Shown: positions 7,585-14,996, counted from the first letter of the stretch. The stretch: 17,103 nt of DNA from JBMNRY01 sp050944915 (GCA_050944915.1 JBMNRY010000039.1:1-17103), one strand, 5' to 3'. The notes: generated by a model not told the origin, from the sequence alone. Made by a program: numbers and translations.

Positions 7585-7609
7585 GATTAACCACTCCCTC
7601 GTCGTTACT

Positions 7610-8197
7610 TTAAGCTAACCCTTGCAAAAAACGGGGTACCTCTTCTTCAGCGCGACGGTTGATATGGACCAACCGGGCCCCCTTGTTGGCTGCCATGGTC
7701 GGTAGATAACAGGCCGGTGCCACCGTCAGACTGGTACCGATGACCAACAGGGTCGTCGCCCTTTCGATCAGATCGACAGCGTCGGGCCAACGCTGCAGAT
7801 CTTCCCCATAAAAGACGATATCAGGCTTCAAATACCGACCATCCCGGGGACAGGCCATCAGCTCCTTACCGAAGGGAGCCCTGTAACCACACCGGGTACA
7901 GACTACTTCCCGCATATGGCCGTGGATCTCGATCACCTCTTCACTGCCCGCCCTTTGGTGGAGAGAATCGATATTCTGGGTAACCACGGGAATCCCGGCC
8001 TCGGCCAAGGCCCGATGGGCGGGATTAGGTTCGGAGCGCTCGATAAGTTCCTGGAGTTTTTGCATCGATGCCCAAACCTTTTCCGGCTCCCGATACCACT
8101 TATCGATGATGAGGTCGTCCCTTAGTTCCGGTCGCTCCTCAAAGGTGGGAATGCCCGAAGCCCTGGAAATCCCTGCGCCTGTAAACGCAACGATCAT
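7610..8197 (-). CDS. Sir2-family NAD-dependent protein deacylase, short divergent form
   Basis: A 195-residue sirtuin that removes acyl groups from lysines using NAD+, giving nicotinamide and O-acyl-ADP-ribose. Visible motifs are GAGIS at 7-11, GIPTF at 15-19, TQNIDSLHQRAGS at 73-85 with the NAD-binding N75 and D77, the catalytic H92 in EIHGH, and GTSLTVAPA at 154-162. The zinc module has C100, C103 and C116, but the expected fourth cysteine is D119 (CPRDG). The usual FRG after GIPDF is FEERP here. Classical bacterial sirtuins are about 240 residues, so this one is compact, with almost no sequence before the Rossmann motif. An AGGTG precedes the ATG. It is the first gene of a two-gene unit with the dehydrogenase and is divergent from the SPOCS gene. 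Confidence 0.9.
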   Translation of the reverse strand: MIVAFTGAGISRASGIPTFEERPELRDDLIIDKWYREPEKVWASMQKLQELIERSEPNPAHRALAEAGIPVVTQNIDSLHQRAGSEEVIEIHGHMREVVCTRCGYRAPFGKELMACPRDGRYLKPDIVFYGEDLQRWPDAVDLIERATTLLVIGTSLTVAPACYLPTMAANKGARLVHINRRAEEEVPRFLQGLA

Positions 8198-8558
8198 CTG
8201 TTAAGACACCTGCCCTTGCCTTTGTTAAAGTTTACCTCCCTTGGATATTTTTCTCTACCTAGGTTATTGGTCACCGAAGGGCCGGGTTCCTTTTCCCTGG
8301 GAGAGAAAGCCCACAAAAAAGGGGCTCTGCCCAATGGAAATCCGGCCGATACACAGGATTGGGCAGGGAGCTACCGAGGATTTAGCCCTGGAGCCCGTAG
8401 TTCCCTTTCCCTGAATAGGAAAAATGGAAACTTAACAGGATGTCCTAGGGGGAATGTATGGATAGCTTCGGAAGATAGGCCCTTTGCCCTATGGCTCGGG
8501 ACAACCCAAGGGGCATAGGATGGATTGACTGCTGAGCCTCAAGGAAGGAGGGTCTTTG
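8198..8558. other. Leader or intergenic region between the sirtuin and SPOCS genes
   Basis: About 360 bp without a credible gene but with several inverted repeats. CTGCCCAAT (from about 8327) pairs perfectly with ATTGGGCAG across about 22 nt. GGCTC (from about 8493) can pair with GAGCC before the SD. CCTATG (about 8489-8494) can pair either with an upstream ATAGG or with CATAGG near 8514-8519, giving two exclusive folds. It ends in the ribosome binding site AAGGAGGG of the SPOCS gene. I recognised no known riboswitch or RNA family. Confidence 0.4.
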
Positions 8559-9011
8559 ATGGAATGGCAAAGACAAGCCGATGAATTGGAGAGATGGCGG
8601 GGGCGCAAACCTGTGGAAAAGGGACATGATCGTCGACGATGTGGTGAATGCCTTGTCCTTGCGGTGGATGAGATTCGCCTCTGTCTACCGGCCCGGAAGT
8701 TTAGAGTACGGAAGTATCCGATGGTTACCGATGTGACCATTTGCCGGGATGTGGTCTTGGTGACCGGCTCGGTACGCAAAGAAATCACCTATGAGGACTG
8801 CTTGGGCCGATGCCGCACCTTGGTACGCCATGTGCCTATCGATTGCTGTATGAAGATTCCCGGTGCCCGCCCGGGCGATAGGGTAACAGGCGCGCAGATG
8901 ACCATTAGATGCAGCCAGGACCGCTTGCAAAAGGGGGGCAGAATCATCGAGGAAAAGATGTGTGTGGAAATCTCCCTGACCTTGGAAAGAGGCCATCCCT
9001 GGCAGGGCTAA
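8559..9011 (+). CDS. Cysteine-rich single SPOCS (DUF3794) domain protein, likely spore coat or spore morphogenesis
   Basis: A 150-residue soluble protein. ATG 8559 is chosen because AAGGAGGG stands at proper spacing; an adjacent TTG is less likely. Residues about 57-143 match the SPOCS/DUF3794 pattern found in triplicate in SipL: TDVTICRDVVLVTGSVRKEITYED, then HVPIDCCMKIPGARPGD, then a closing EEKMCVEISLTLE strand. The N-terminal 35 residues are charged and carry CGEC (C28, C31). Ten cysteines occur in 150 residues (28, 31, 42, 62, 81, 85, 96, 97, 118, 135), which suggests disulphide or metal cross-links, as in coat proteins. The single domain and absence of LysM separate it from SipL itself. 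It is convergent with the deacetylase gene, 11 bp apart, with no terminator between. The family assignment is from pattern memory. Confidence 0.75.
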   Translation: MEWQRQADELERWRGRKPVEKGHDRRRCGECLVLAVDEIRLCLPARKFRVRKYPMVTDVTICRDVVLVTGSVRKEITYEDCLGRCRTLVRHVPIDCCMKIPGARPGDRVTGAQMTIRCSQDRLQKGGRIIEEKMCVEISLTLERGHPWQG

Positions 9012-9022
9012 CTAAAGGGCCC

Positions 9023-9973
9023 TTACCCCTCGGCGACCTTCAGTAAAGTCCCAGCCAGTTCTTCTTCCCTTTCCAGGGCTAATAATTCCCGCAAGGGGAC
9101 AATGGCATAGCCTTGGTCCAGTAAACCTTCGATGATCAGGGGCAGGGCCTGCACCGTCCCCTCCCTGCGGGCACCTTCCGCCCTGAGCAAAGCTCCGCTA
9201 TCGTGGAAGAGGAGGATATCGCCGGGGCGAATCTTCCCTAGGATCCGGCGGACAATACGGGCTGGAGGATTGCGTTCCATCCAATCTTGGGCCGACAGGC
9301 TCCATAACACGACGGGCATGCCTAACAGGCGGGCTAAACGGCGGAAGCGGCCATCGTACATACCCCGGGGTGGTCGAGCATAGGCTGGAAATTGGGCCGT
9401 TACCGAGTAGATAGCAAAATTAGTCTTGATGATCTGGGCCGCTAACCGAGCCATAGGGGTCGTTGGAACATTAATATGATTATAGGTATGATTACCGATT
9501 TCATGACCTTCGGCTAAGACTCTAGCGGCTACTTCGGGATAAGCATCCACATGTTTGCCCACCATAAAGAAGGTGGCCCGTATTTTGTAATGGGCTAAAA
9601 TATCGAGGATTTGTTGGGTATAAATGGGACTGGGACCATCGTCGAAGGTGAAGGCTACCACCTTGCGGTTGGTTTTCACCCGCCGGATGATATCCTCCTG
9701 ACGTCCGATGCCCCGATACACCCAAAAATGGGCGGAAAGGAGAATCAAGCCCATCATTAAGCCGAAGGAAATCAATAGATTTAGTTGGTTGTTAAAGCCA
9801 ACGAGGACAAAGCGGGGCCAGTTCCTCCGTACGATCTCCTCCGGTTGCTCATCGAGGAGATCGTATTCCAATAACAATTCGCTATCGACAATGAATTCCG
9901 TTTGGGCTCCCACTGGGATGGAGAGAATGAGGACTAAAGCTAAGATAAGAACAAAAGCGATTTTATTATTCAT
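9023..9973 (-). CDS. Membrane-attached polysaccharide deacetylase (CE4 family)
   Basis: A 316-residue CE4 (NodB homology) deacetylase, acting on N-acetylated peptidoglycan, chitin-like chains or similar polymers. The motifs are complete: TFDDG with D111 and D112, metal ligands H162 and H166 in HEIGNHTYNH, RPPRG at 200-204, the D230/W231 segment, and LFHDSG with H257. Residues 4-22 form a signal peptide or first membrane helix (VGAQ possible cleavage). A second helix spans about 62-85, followed by a strongly basic stretch (YRGIGRQEDIIRR). The motifs lie behind the second helix, which poses a topology question. The start ATG 9973 has a modest AAAGG site. The stop (9023-9025) lies in the palindrome AAGGGCCCTT shared with the convergent gene's end. 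The substrate is not determinable. Confidence 0.92.
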   Translation of the reverse strand: MNNKIAFVLILALVLILSIPVGAQTEFIVDSELLLEYDLLDEQPEEIVRRNWPRFVLVGFNNQLNLLISFGLMMGLILLSAHFWVYRGIGRQEDIIRRVKTNRKVVAFTFDDGPSPIYTQQILDILAHYKIRATFFMVGKHVDAYPEVAARVLAEGHEIGNHTYNHINVPTTPMARLAAQIIKTNFAIYSVTAQFPAYARPPRGMYDGRFRRLARLLGMPVVLWSLSAQDWMERNPPARIVRRILGKIRPGDILLFHDSGALLRAEGARREGTVQALPLIIEGLLDQGYAIVPLRELLALEREEELAGTLLKVAEG

Positions 9974-10075
9974 AATCTAACGCCTTTCTACAAAGAGTAG
10001 CCCTTTTCACCTAAAGATACCAGGTTCCGGCTCCCCTGGCAAGATCCCCTGGTTGGATAAAATCCCCAGAATTCT

Positions 10076-10110
10076 GCAGGATTGGTCATTTAGGTCCTCG
10101 AAGGAGTTTA
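10076..10110 (+). promoter_or_regulatory. Possible copy of a recurrent GCAGGA element upstream of mgtE
   Basis: GCAGGATT (10076-10083) and AAGGAGTTTA (10101-10110) resemble the two conserved blocks of the elements at 11535-11565 and 15990-16020, but with 4 extra nt between them. It starts 75 nt before the mgtE start codon. Confidence 0.3.
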
Positions 10111-10150
10111 ACATCGAAAAGGGGACAAAATAATTCGAGGGGGGGATTCA

Positions 10151-11515
10151 ATGCCACTGTATGCGGAAATCCGCGAAAAAATATCTAGGAATGATATGGA
10201 AGGGCTCAAGGAACAGGTAAATAAGGCAGACCCCATCGATATCTGCCACATCATCGCCCGGTTAAGACCCCAAGAAATGATTATCCTCTTTCGGCTCCTA
10301 AATAAGGGGCTGGCCATGGAAGTCTTCGAACAACTAGATGTAGATCTTCAGGAACAGCTCCTGGCCTCCTTCACCGATGAACGGGCTAATGAGTTTTTCG
10401 CCAATTTGGACCCCGACGACCGGGCCCGACTTTTAGATGAACTGCCAGCCCGGGTGGCCAAGAAGCTGCTAGCCTCCCTTTCCCCCGCCGAACGGGAAAT
10501 GACCGCCGATCTTCTCGGCTATCCCCCGGAAACAGCCGGTCGGATTATGAATCCCAAATACGTCCGGTTGCGGGCGGAGGTGTCAGTAGCCGAGGCTTTA
10601 GAAAAACTCCGCCACAGCAAGGCCGATGAAGATGTCATCTATACCCTTTATGTCACCGATGATCAGCGCCGCTTGCAAGGGATCATCACCCTACCCCGGT
10701 TGGTGATGGCCGAAAAGGATCAAAAGGTACACCAAGTGATGGATACCAATGTGGTCAGTGTGGTCACCAGTACCGACCAAGAAGTTGTGGCTAGGCTGCT
10801 GCACGACCGGGACCTGCTGGCGGTGCCAGTGGTCGACGGAGAAAACCGTTTAGTGGGCGTGGTGACCATCGATGATGCCCTAGACATTTTAGAAGAAGAA
10901 ACGACGGAAGACATCTTCGACAAAGCAGGGTTAGCTTCCCTAAGCCAACAGGAATCAGGCCGCAGCAAACGCCTGCTCCATGGTACTTTGTGGGAGATTT
11001 GGCAGGTCCGTCTACCCTTCCTGTTCGTAACCTTGGTCGGTGGTTTTTTAGCCGGTGGGGTGATCGAATCCTTCGAAGAGACTTTGACCACCATCACCGC
11101 CGTTTCCGTCTTCATCCCCATCATCATGGATATGGGGGGTAACACCGGCACCCAATCATCGACCATCTTTGCCCGGGCCTTCGTCTTAGGTGACCTGGAT
11201 GCGAGCAACTTTTGGCGCCACTGGCTGAAGGAAGTCGGGGTTGGATTGAGCATGGGGATCGTGTTGGGGCTCATCACCGGCTTTTTCGCCGAACTGTGGC
11301 AGACGACCCCCGGTATCGGATGGGCTGTAGGGGCTGCCCTGGCGACAACGACCACTTTGGCCGCTGGATTAGGCTTCATCGTCCCCTATGTCCTCAACCG
11401 TTTTGGCCTCGACCAGGCCGCCGGAGCCGACCCCATCATCACCACCATCAAAGACATCAGTGGTTTGATCATCTACTTCTACTTTGTCCATCTATTCATC
11501 ACCAGTTTCAATTAA
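10151..11515 (+). CDS. mgtE: Magnesium transporter MgtE
   Basis: A 454-residue homodimeric Mg2+ channel of the cytoplasmic membrane. Residues about 1-128 are the helical MgtE N domain (repeats such as LDPDDRARLLDELPARVAKKLL). Residues about 133-255 are two CBS domains (GIITLPRLV and VGVVTIDDALDIL), which sense intracellular Mg2+. About 256-285 is the plug helix. Residues about 285-454 hold five membrane helices, with the pore signature MDMGGNTGTQSSTIFARA (326-343) and TTIKDISGLIIYF (431-443), whose D435 matches the pore aspartate of the family. Length is normal. GGGGGGA precedes ATG 10151. No M-box riboswitch is recognisable upstream. A cyclic-di-AMP receptor follows after 79 bp on the same strand, so the two may be co-transcribed. 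Confidence 0.96.
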   Translation: MPLYAEIREKISRNDMEGLKEQVNKADPIDICHIIARLRPQEMIILFRLLNKGLAMEVFEQLDVDLQEQLLASFTDERANEFFANLDPDDRARLLDELPARVAKKLLASLSPAEREMTADLLGYPPETAGRIMNPKYVRLRAEVSVAEALEKLRHSKADEDVIYTLYVTDDQRRLQGIITLPRLVMAEKDQKVHQVMDTNVVSVVTSTDQEVVARLLHDRDLLAVPVVDGENRLVGVVTIDDALDILEEETTEDIFDKAGLASLSQQESGRSKRLLHGTLWEIWQVRLPFLFVTLVGGFLAGGVIESFEETLTTITAVSVFIPIIMDMGGNTGTQSSTIFARAFVLGDLDASNFWRHWLKEVGVGLSMGIVLGLITGFFAELWQTTPGIGWAVGAALATTTTLAAGLGFIVPYVLNRFGLDQAAGADPIITTIKDISGLIIYFYFVHLFITSFN

Positions 11516-11534
11516 TCAGCATATTGGGAAGTGG

Positions 11535-11565
11535 GAGGAATTATCGGCTAGAAGGGGAAGTTTAG
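11535..11565 (+). promoter_or_regulatory. Recurrent GCAGGAATTA-type element upstream of the c-di-AMP receptor gene
   Basis: GGAGGAATTA (11535-11544), ten variable nt, then GGGGAAGTTTA. It has the same 31-nt layout as 15990-16020 on the minus strand (9 of 10 and 7 of 11 matches in the two blocks). It lies in the 79-bp gap after mgtE. Confidence 0.4.
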
Positions 11566-11594
11566 CGTAAAAGCCTATCTTGGGGGTGCAGGAC

Positions 11595-11912
11595 ATGAAA
11601 CTGCTGTTGGCCATCGTTGATAAGTCAGATGTCCGAAGCTTGAGGGAAAAACTGACGGCCGCCGGTTTACGGGCGACTATCCTGGCCAGCACCGGCGGCT
11701 TCATCAGCCACGGTAACACCACTATTTTAATGGGCTTGAACGAGGACGAGGTACCCCGGGCCATGGAGATCATTAAGGATTCCTGTCAGCGCCGGAAGCG
11801 CCTAGTCACCTTCGCTCCGCCGGATTTCCCCGCCCTCACTCCGCCCATCGAAGTTGAATCGGGTGGGGCCATCGTCTTTACCCTACCGGTGGAAGATTTC
11901 GCCCAGTTTTAA
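11595..11912 (+). CDS. darA: Cyclic-di-AMP receptor, PII-like (DarA/PstA/YaaQ family)
   Basis: A 105-residue PII-like trimeric signal protein that binds cyclic di-AMP, a second messenger of potassium, osmotic and cell-wall balance. MKLLLAIVDK at the N-terminus, TGGFISHGNTT (33-43) in the nucleotide-binding loop, and the closing segment VESGGAIVFTLPVEDF match Bacillus DarA nearly throughout. The loop between LV and the PIEVE strand is about four residues shorter than in Bacillus and lacks its GG. ATG 11595 is preferred over TTG 11580 because it gives the canonical N-terminus, with GGGGGTG 6 nt ahead. It follows mgtE by 79 bp. In Bacillus the gene sits near tmk and holB, so this neighbourhood is unusual. 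Its stop codon overlaps that of the opposite-strand gene (TTAA, 11909-11912). Confidence 0.93.
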   Translation: MKLLLAIVDKSDVRSLREKLTAAGLRATILASTGGFISHGNTTILMGLNEDEVPRAMEIIKDSCQRRKRLVTFAPPDFPALTPPIEVESGGAIVFTLPVEDFAQF

Positions 11913-12121
11913 TAGAACACTACTTCATAGGTCGTTCCATCATCTTCCATACAGGAGACAACCTGCTCACGACCCCCCAGATCACCTCCGGGGATGTAGG
12001 TTTCATCGTCTAAGTCGTAACTAGGTTCGATGAAATACCGGGCCCCACAAGTACAGCGGGCCTGCCCATGATCGGCGAGACTGTGACGGGTATTGCAAAA
12101 CGGACAGTTTACACTAGCCAT
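11909..12121 (-). CDS. Small zinc-ribbon-like protein of unknown function
   Basis: A 70-residue protein. I start it at ATG 12121, because a GGGGGG stretch stands 6-7 nt upstream; ATG 12127 directly abuts that stretch. An N-terminal zinc ribbon is seen as CPFC (residues 6-9) and CTCG (23-26, C23 and C25), joined by a short loop. The tail is acidic (SYDLDDETYIPGGDLGGREQ) and ends in a beta-strand-like TTYEVVFY. There is no membrane segment. I do not recognise the family. It could be a rubredoxin-like or RNA-polymerase-type zinc ribbon adaptor. Its 3' end overlaps the c-di-AMP receptor gene by four bases. Good codon use and an RBS make it a likely real gene. Confidence 0.65.
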   Translation of the reverse strand: MASVNCPFCNTRHSLADHGQARCTCGARYFIEPSYDLDDETYIPGGDLGGREQVVSCMEDDGTTYEVVFY

Positions 12122-12209
12122 GTTCATCCCCCCGCAAGTTGGGCTTTTCCTTTCTAGTTTACCTAAAGACTAACAGCCCATGCTGTAACCTGTTGCCGGT
12201 AGGGGGAAG

Positions 12210-12227
12210 ACTTGTTCCCCGGGACAA
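12210..12227 (-). terminator. Weak hairpin after the DUF438/PAS gene
   Basis: CTTGT and ACAAG flank a TCCCCGGG-rich centre, 11 nt after the stop codon. On the minus strand TCTTCCCCC follows, a poor U-tract. It may be a weak terminator. Confidence 0.35.
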
Positions 12228-12238
12228 GCCTTGGCAAA

Positions 12239-13438
12239 TTACCAGTCTAAAAGACGTCGCTGGCCTTCCAAAGCCCTGATCCCCGTTACATCCTGGCTGA
12301 CTTCCACCACCCCTCTATACTCCCCATCTTTGTCGCGCACGGCAAAATAGCGGATATGGATGAAGCGCCCCTGCATCTGGATCCAGAATTCCGCGTCATC
12401 CCGTTCCCCCGTCTTAAAGGAATCGACGATCTTCGTCACCACATGGACGCTGTTGGGTGGATGACAGTTTTGGACATCCCGACCGATGATCCCCGAACTG
12501 CGGGGAAAGATTCGCTCCTTGCCTTGGGAGTAATAACGGACCCGATCGTGTTCATCGACATAGGTGACATCCACTGGCAGATGGGTTAACAGCAAATTGA
12601 TCTGCTCCGGTGTTAGGACCCCGGTATCCAACTCGATGACACCGCTCCCTTGGGCCACTGGGCCTTTTGCTTTTACCGGCTGCCACTGGCCCCCTGGCTC
12701 GATAAGGGCATAACCGATTTCTTCCTCTCCCCGATGGACATGGGCCCAATCTTCTTCGGTAAACATCTCCACGGTCATGGGGAAGAGGATGTTTTCTTCT
12801 TTGTAGATCATCTCATCGACCATGTTCAGCAAACGCTTCCCCCCGTAGACTAAACGGCGGGGATCATCTTGCCTTAAGGCCTCTTGTACCTCTTTAAGCA
12901 AGGCTCGAATGTCGTCGTGGAGGGCCCACATCACCTTTGAAGGACCGCCGACCCCATGTTTTTCCAACACGGGGAAGAGTTGGTTTTCTTTTTTTAGGTA
13001 ATGTTTTTCCACCTCTCCCAGTTTTTCCAAATTGGCCTGGATGCTTTCCTTCAATGCAGCCAGTTTCTCCTCGGAGGGAGGATCGCCCAGATCGCTCAGT
13101 TGGGCCGTCAACTCTTCCACCACCCGAGCGATGGCCTCATTTTCCCGGCGGAGGGTATCGACGGGGTGGCCTGAAGTCACCTGGGGCTTTTCCTGCTGTT
13201 CCAAGGCATCCTCAAAGATCTGAACGTGGACATCACATAATTTCTTGATTTCTTCTTCGGGGAGACCTTCAGCGATGAGTTGTTGTTCCATTTCCCCGAT
13301 CTCCCGCGGTCCCACATCGGCGATCAGAGCCTTAAAACGTCCTTTGACTTCTTCAACGGGCACTCCCCGATGGAGATCCTTGATGATTTCCTTGAGGATC
13401 TCCTGTCTTGCTTGGCGACCATGGATCAGTTCACTCAT
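12239..13438 (-). CDS. DUF438 protein with hemerythrin-like and PAS domains, probable redox or gas sensor
   Basis: A 399-residue soluble protein. Residues about 1-80 are a DUF438 helical domain (ARQEILKEIIKDLHRGVPVEEVK, then PREIGEMEQQLI). Residues about 88-225 form a hemerythrin-like four-helix bundle with candidate iron ligands H91, H146, E151, H174 and E214/E215 (HYLKKENQLFPVLEKHG, WALHDD, YKEENILFP). Residues about 285-390 are a PAS fold (LPVDVTYVDEHDRVRYY, then GVVEVSQDVTGIR). Such proteins occur in anaerobes and are thought to sense oxygen, nitric oxide or redox state. No output domain such as a kinase or helix-turn-helix is present, so signalling would need a partner. GGGAGGAG precedes ATG 13438. 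The gene lies downstream of the guaB terminator, so it likely has its own promoter in the 45 bp between. Confidence 0.85.
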   Translation of the reverse strand: MSELIHGRQARQEILKEIIKDLHRGVPVEEVKGRFKALIADVGPREIGEMEQQLIAEGLPEEEIKKLCDVHVQIFEDALEQQEKPQVTSGHPVDTLRRENEAIARVVEELTAQLSDLGDPPSEEKLAALKESIQANLEKLGEVEKHYLKKENQLFPVLEKHGVGGPSKVMWALHDDIRALLKEVQEALRQDDPRRLVYGGKRLLNMVDEMIYKEENILFPMTVEMFTEEDWAHVHRGEEEIGYALIEPGGQWQPVKAKGPVAQGSGVIELDTGVLTPEQINLLLTHLPVDVTYVDEHDRVRYYSQGKERIFPRSSGIIGRDVQNCHPPNSVHVVTKIVDSFKTGERDDAEFWIQMQGRFIHIRYFAVRDKDGEYRGVVEVSQDVTGIRALEGQRRLLDW

Positions 13439-13482
13439 TTAGCAGCTCCTCCCTTTCCCTCATTAGTTTATCCAGGGACAGC

Positions 13483-13511
13483 TAGATAAAAAACCCCCGG
13501 CCACGGGGGTT
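13483..13511 (-). terminator. Rho-independent terminator of guaB, overlapping its stop codon
   Basis: Stem AACCCCCG (13492-13499) and CGGGGGTT (13504-13511) with loop GCCA. On the minus strand it is followed by TTTTATC. The guaB stop codon (13510-13512) lies within the first arm. Confidence 0.88.
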
Positions 13512-14967
13512 AAAAAGCATGGTAATTAGGAGCTTCCTTAGTGATCTGTACATCATGGGGGTGGTTCTCCCGATGGGAGGCGGCGGTGATCCTGATGAAC
13601 CGGGTCTTGGTCCGTAACTCATCGATGTCTTTCACGCCGCAGTAGCCCATCCCGGCCCGCAGTCCTCCCACCAACTGGAAGACCATATCCGATAAGGCCC
13701 CTTTGTAGGGAACCCGCCCTTCAATCCCTTCGGGCACCAATTTCTTTTGGCCCATCTGGAAGTAGCGGTCACTGCTGCCGCAGCGCATGGCCCCTAAGGA
13801 GCCCATGCCCCGGTAGACTTTGTAACTGCGGCCTTGGTAGATTTCCACCTCTCCGGGGCTCTCCTCGGTTCCCGCGAAGAGGTTGCCGATCATGACTACG
13901 CTGGCCCCGGTGGCCAAGGCTTTGACCACATCACCGGAATGGCGGATGCCTCCATCGGCGATGATAGGCACATCTCCCGCCGCCTGGACGCAGTCATAAA
14001 CAGCGGTCACTTGGGGTACCCCGATGCCGGCTACCACCCGGGTCGTACAAATGGAGCCAGGACCCATCCCTACCTTCACCGCATCGGCGCCGGCCTTAAT
14101 TAAATCCCGGGTTCCTTCGGCGGTGGCCACATTACCGACGATGATCTCCACTTGATGGCCGAAACGACTTTTGAACTCCTCCAGGGTCTTGAGGACGCTG
14201 CGGGAATGGCCGTGGGCCGTATCGATGACTAAAACGTCCACCTGGGCATCTACTAAGGCTTCAGCCCGGGCCAATCCATCATCGCCGATACCGACGGCGG
14301 CGGCCACCCGCAGACGGCCCCTTTCATCCTTGGTCGCGTTGGGAAAAATCCGGGCCTTTTCGATATCTTTAATGGTGATCAGACCCTTTAATCGAAAATC
14401 TTCATCGACCAGGGGAAGTTTCTCGATTTTATGTTTGCGCAAAATGGTCTTCGCTTCTTCGAGGGTGGTTCCCACCGGGGCGGTAATGAGGTTATGTTTG
14501 GTCATCACTTCGCTGATGGGGCGATCGAAGTCTTCTTCGAACACCAAGTCCCGATTAGTTAGAATACCGACTAAACGTTCGTTTTCGGTGATGGGCACAC
14601 CGGAGATGTGGTAGCGCTCCATGATGGTCAAGGCGTCCTTAATGCGATGCTGGGGGGATAAGAAAAAGGGATCGACGATGACGCCGCTTTCCGAGCGCTT
14701 TACCTTATCGACTTCTAGGGCTTGTTCCTCGGGACTCATATTCTTATGAATGACCCCGATGCCGCCTTCCCTGGCGATGGCGATAGCCATCCGACCTTCG
14801 GTCACGGTATCCATGGCGGCGCTCATCAACGGGATATTTAAACGGATTTTCTTGGTCAATCGAGTGGAGGTATCTACGTCCCCAGGCAAGACCTCGGAAT
14901 ACGCGGGGAGTAATAATACATCATCAAAGGTCAAACCTTCTTTTCCGAATTTTTCCGCAAAGTCCAT
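13510..14967 (-). CDS. guaB: IMP dehydrogenase
   Basis: A 485-residue enzyme that oxidises IMP to XMP with NAD+, the committed step of GMP synthesis. The N-terminal LTFDDVLLLPAYSEVLP is diagnostic. Residues about 95-205 are two CBS domains (ISGVPITENERLVGILTNRD and IEKLPLVDEDFRLKGLITIKD), a regulatory site for nucleotides. The TIM barrel contains DTAHGHS (249-255), the catalytic loop GPGSICTTR with C307, the phosphate-binding ADGGI (337-341), and the mobile flap with R401 and Y402. Length is normal for bacteria. GGGGGT stands 9 nt before ATG 14967. The gene follows the prenyltransferase after a 157-bp gap and ends with its own terminator. Confidence 0.97.
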   Translation of the reverse strand: MDFAEKFGKEGLTFDDVLLLPAYSEVLPGDVDTSTRLTKKIRLNIPLMSAAMDTVTEGRMAIAIAREGGIGVIHKNMSPEEQALEVDKVKRSESGVIVDPFFLSPQHRIKDALTIMERYHISGVPITENERLVGILTNRDLVFEEDFDRPISEVMTKHNLITAPVGTTLEEAKTILRKHKIEKLPLVDEDFRLKGLITIKDIEKARIFPNATKDERGRLRVAAAVGIGDDGLARAEALVDAQVDVLVIDTAHGHSRSVLKTLEEFKSRFGHQVEIIVGNVATAEGTRDLIKAGADAVKVGMGPGSICTTRVVAGIGVPQVTAVYDCVQAAGDVPIIADGGIRHSGDVVKALATGASVVMIGNLFAGTEESPGEVEIYQGRSYKVYRGMGSLGAMRCGSSDRYFQMGQKKLVPEGIEGRVPYKGALSDMVFQLVGGLRAGMGYCGVKDIDELRTKTRFIRITAASHRENHPHDVQITKEAPNYHAF

Positions 14968-14996
14968 AATTCTTACCCCCTATAAATTCTTAATCC

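Noticed and set aside
8411..8445. Sigma-G-like TGAATA upstream of the SPOCS gene
   Set aside because: The matching -10 segment (CAGGATG) fits CATACTA poorly.
8216..8518. Open frame of 100 codons (+) in the gap before the SPOCS gene
   Set aside because: TTG start without a Shine-Dalgarno sequence, no recognisable domain, and the DNA is rich in inverted repeats; it looks non-coding.
9974..10150. Possible M-box (Mg2+) riboswitch before mgtE
   Set aside because: The conserved M-box core sequences are not present and the gap is shared with a divergent gene; only a possible GCAGGA element is seen.
10720..11379. 219-codon open frame antisense to mgtE
   Set aside because: Low-complexity Ser/Thr/Pro/Lys product lying wholly inside a clear gene; a codon-bias shadow.
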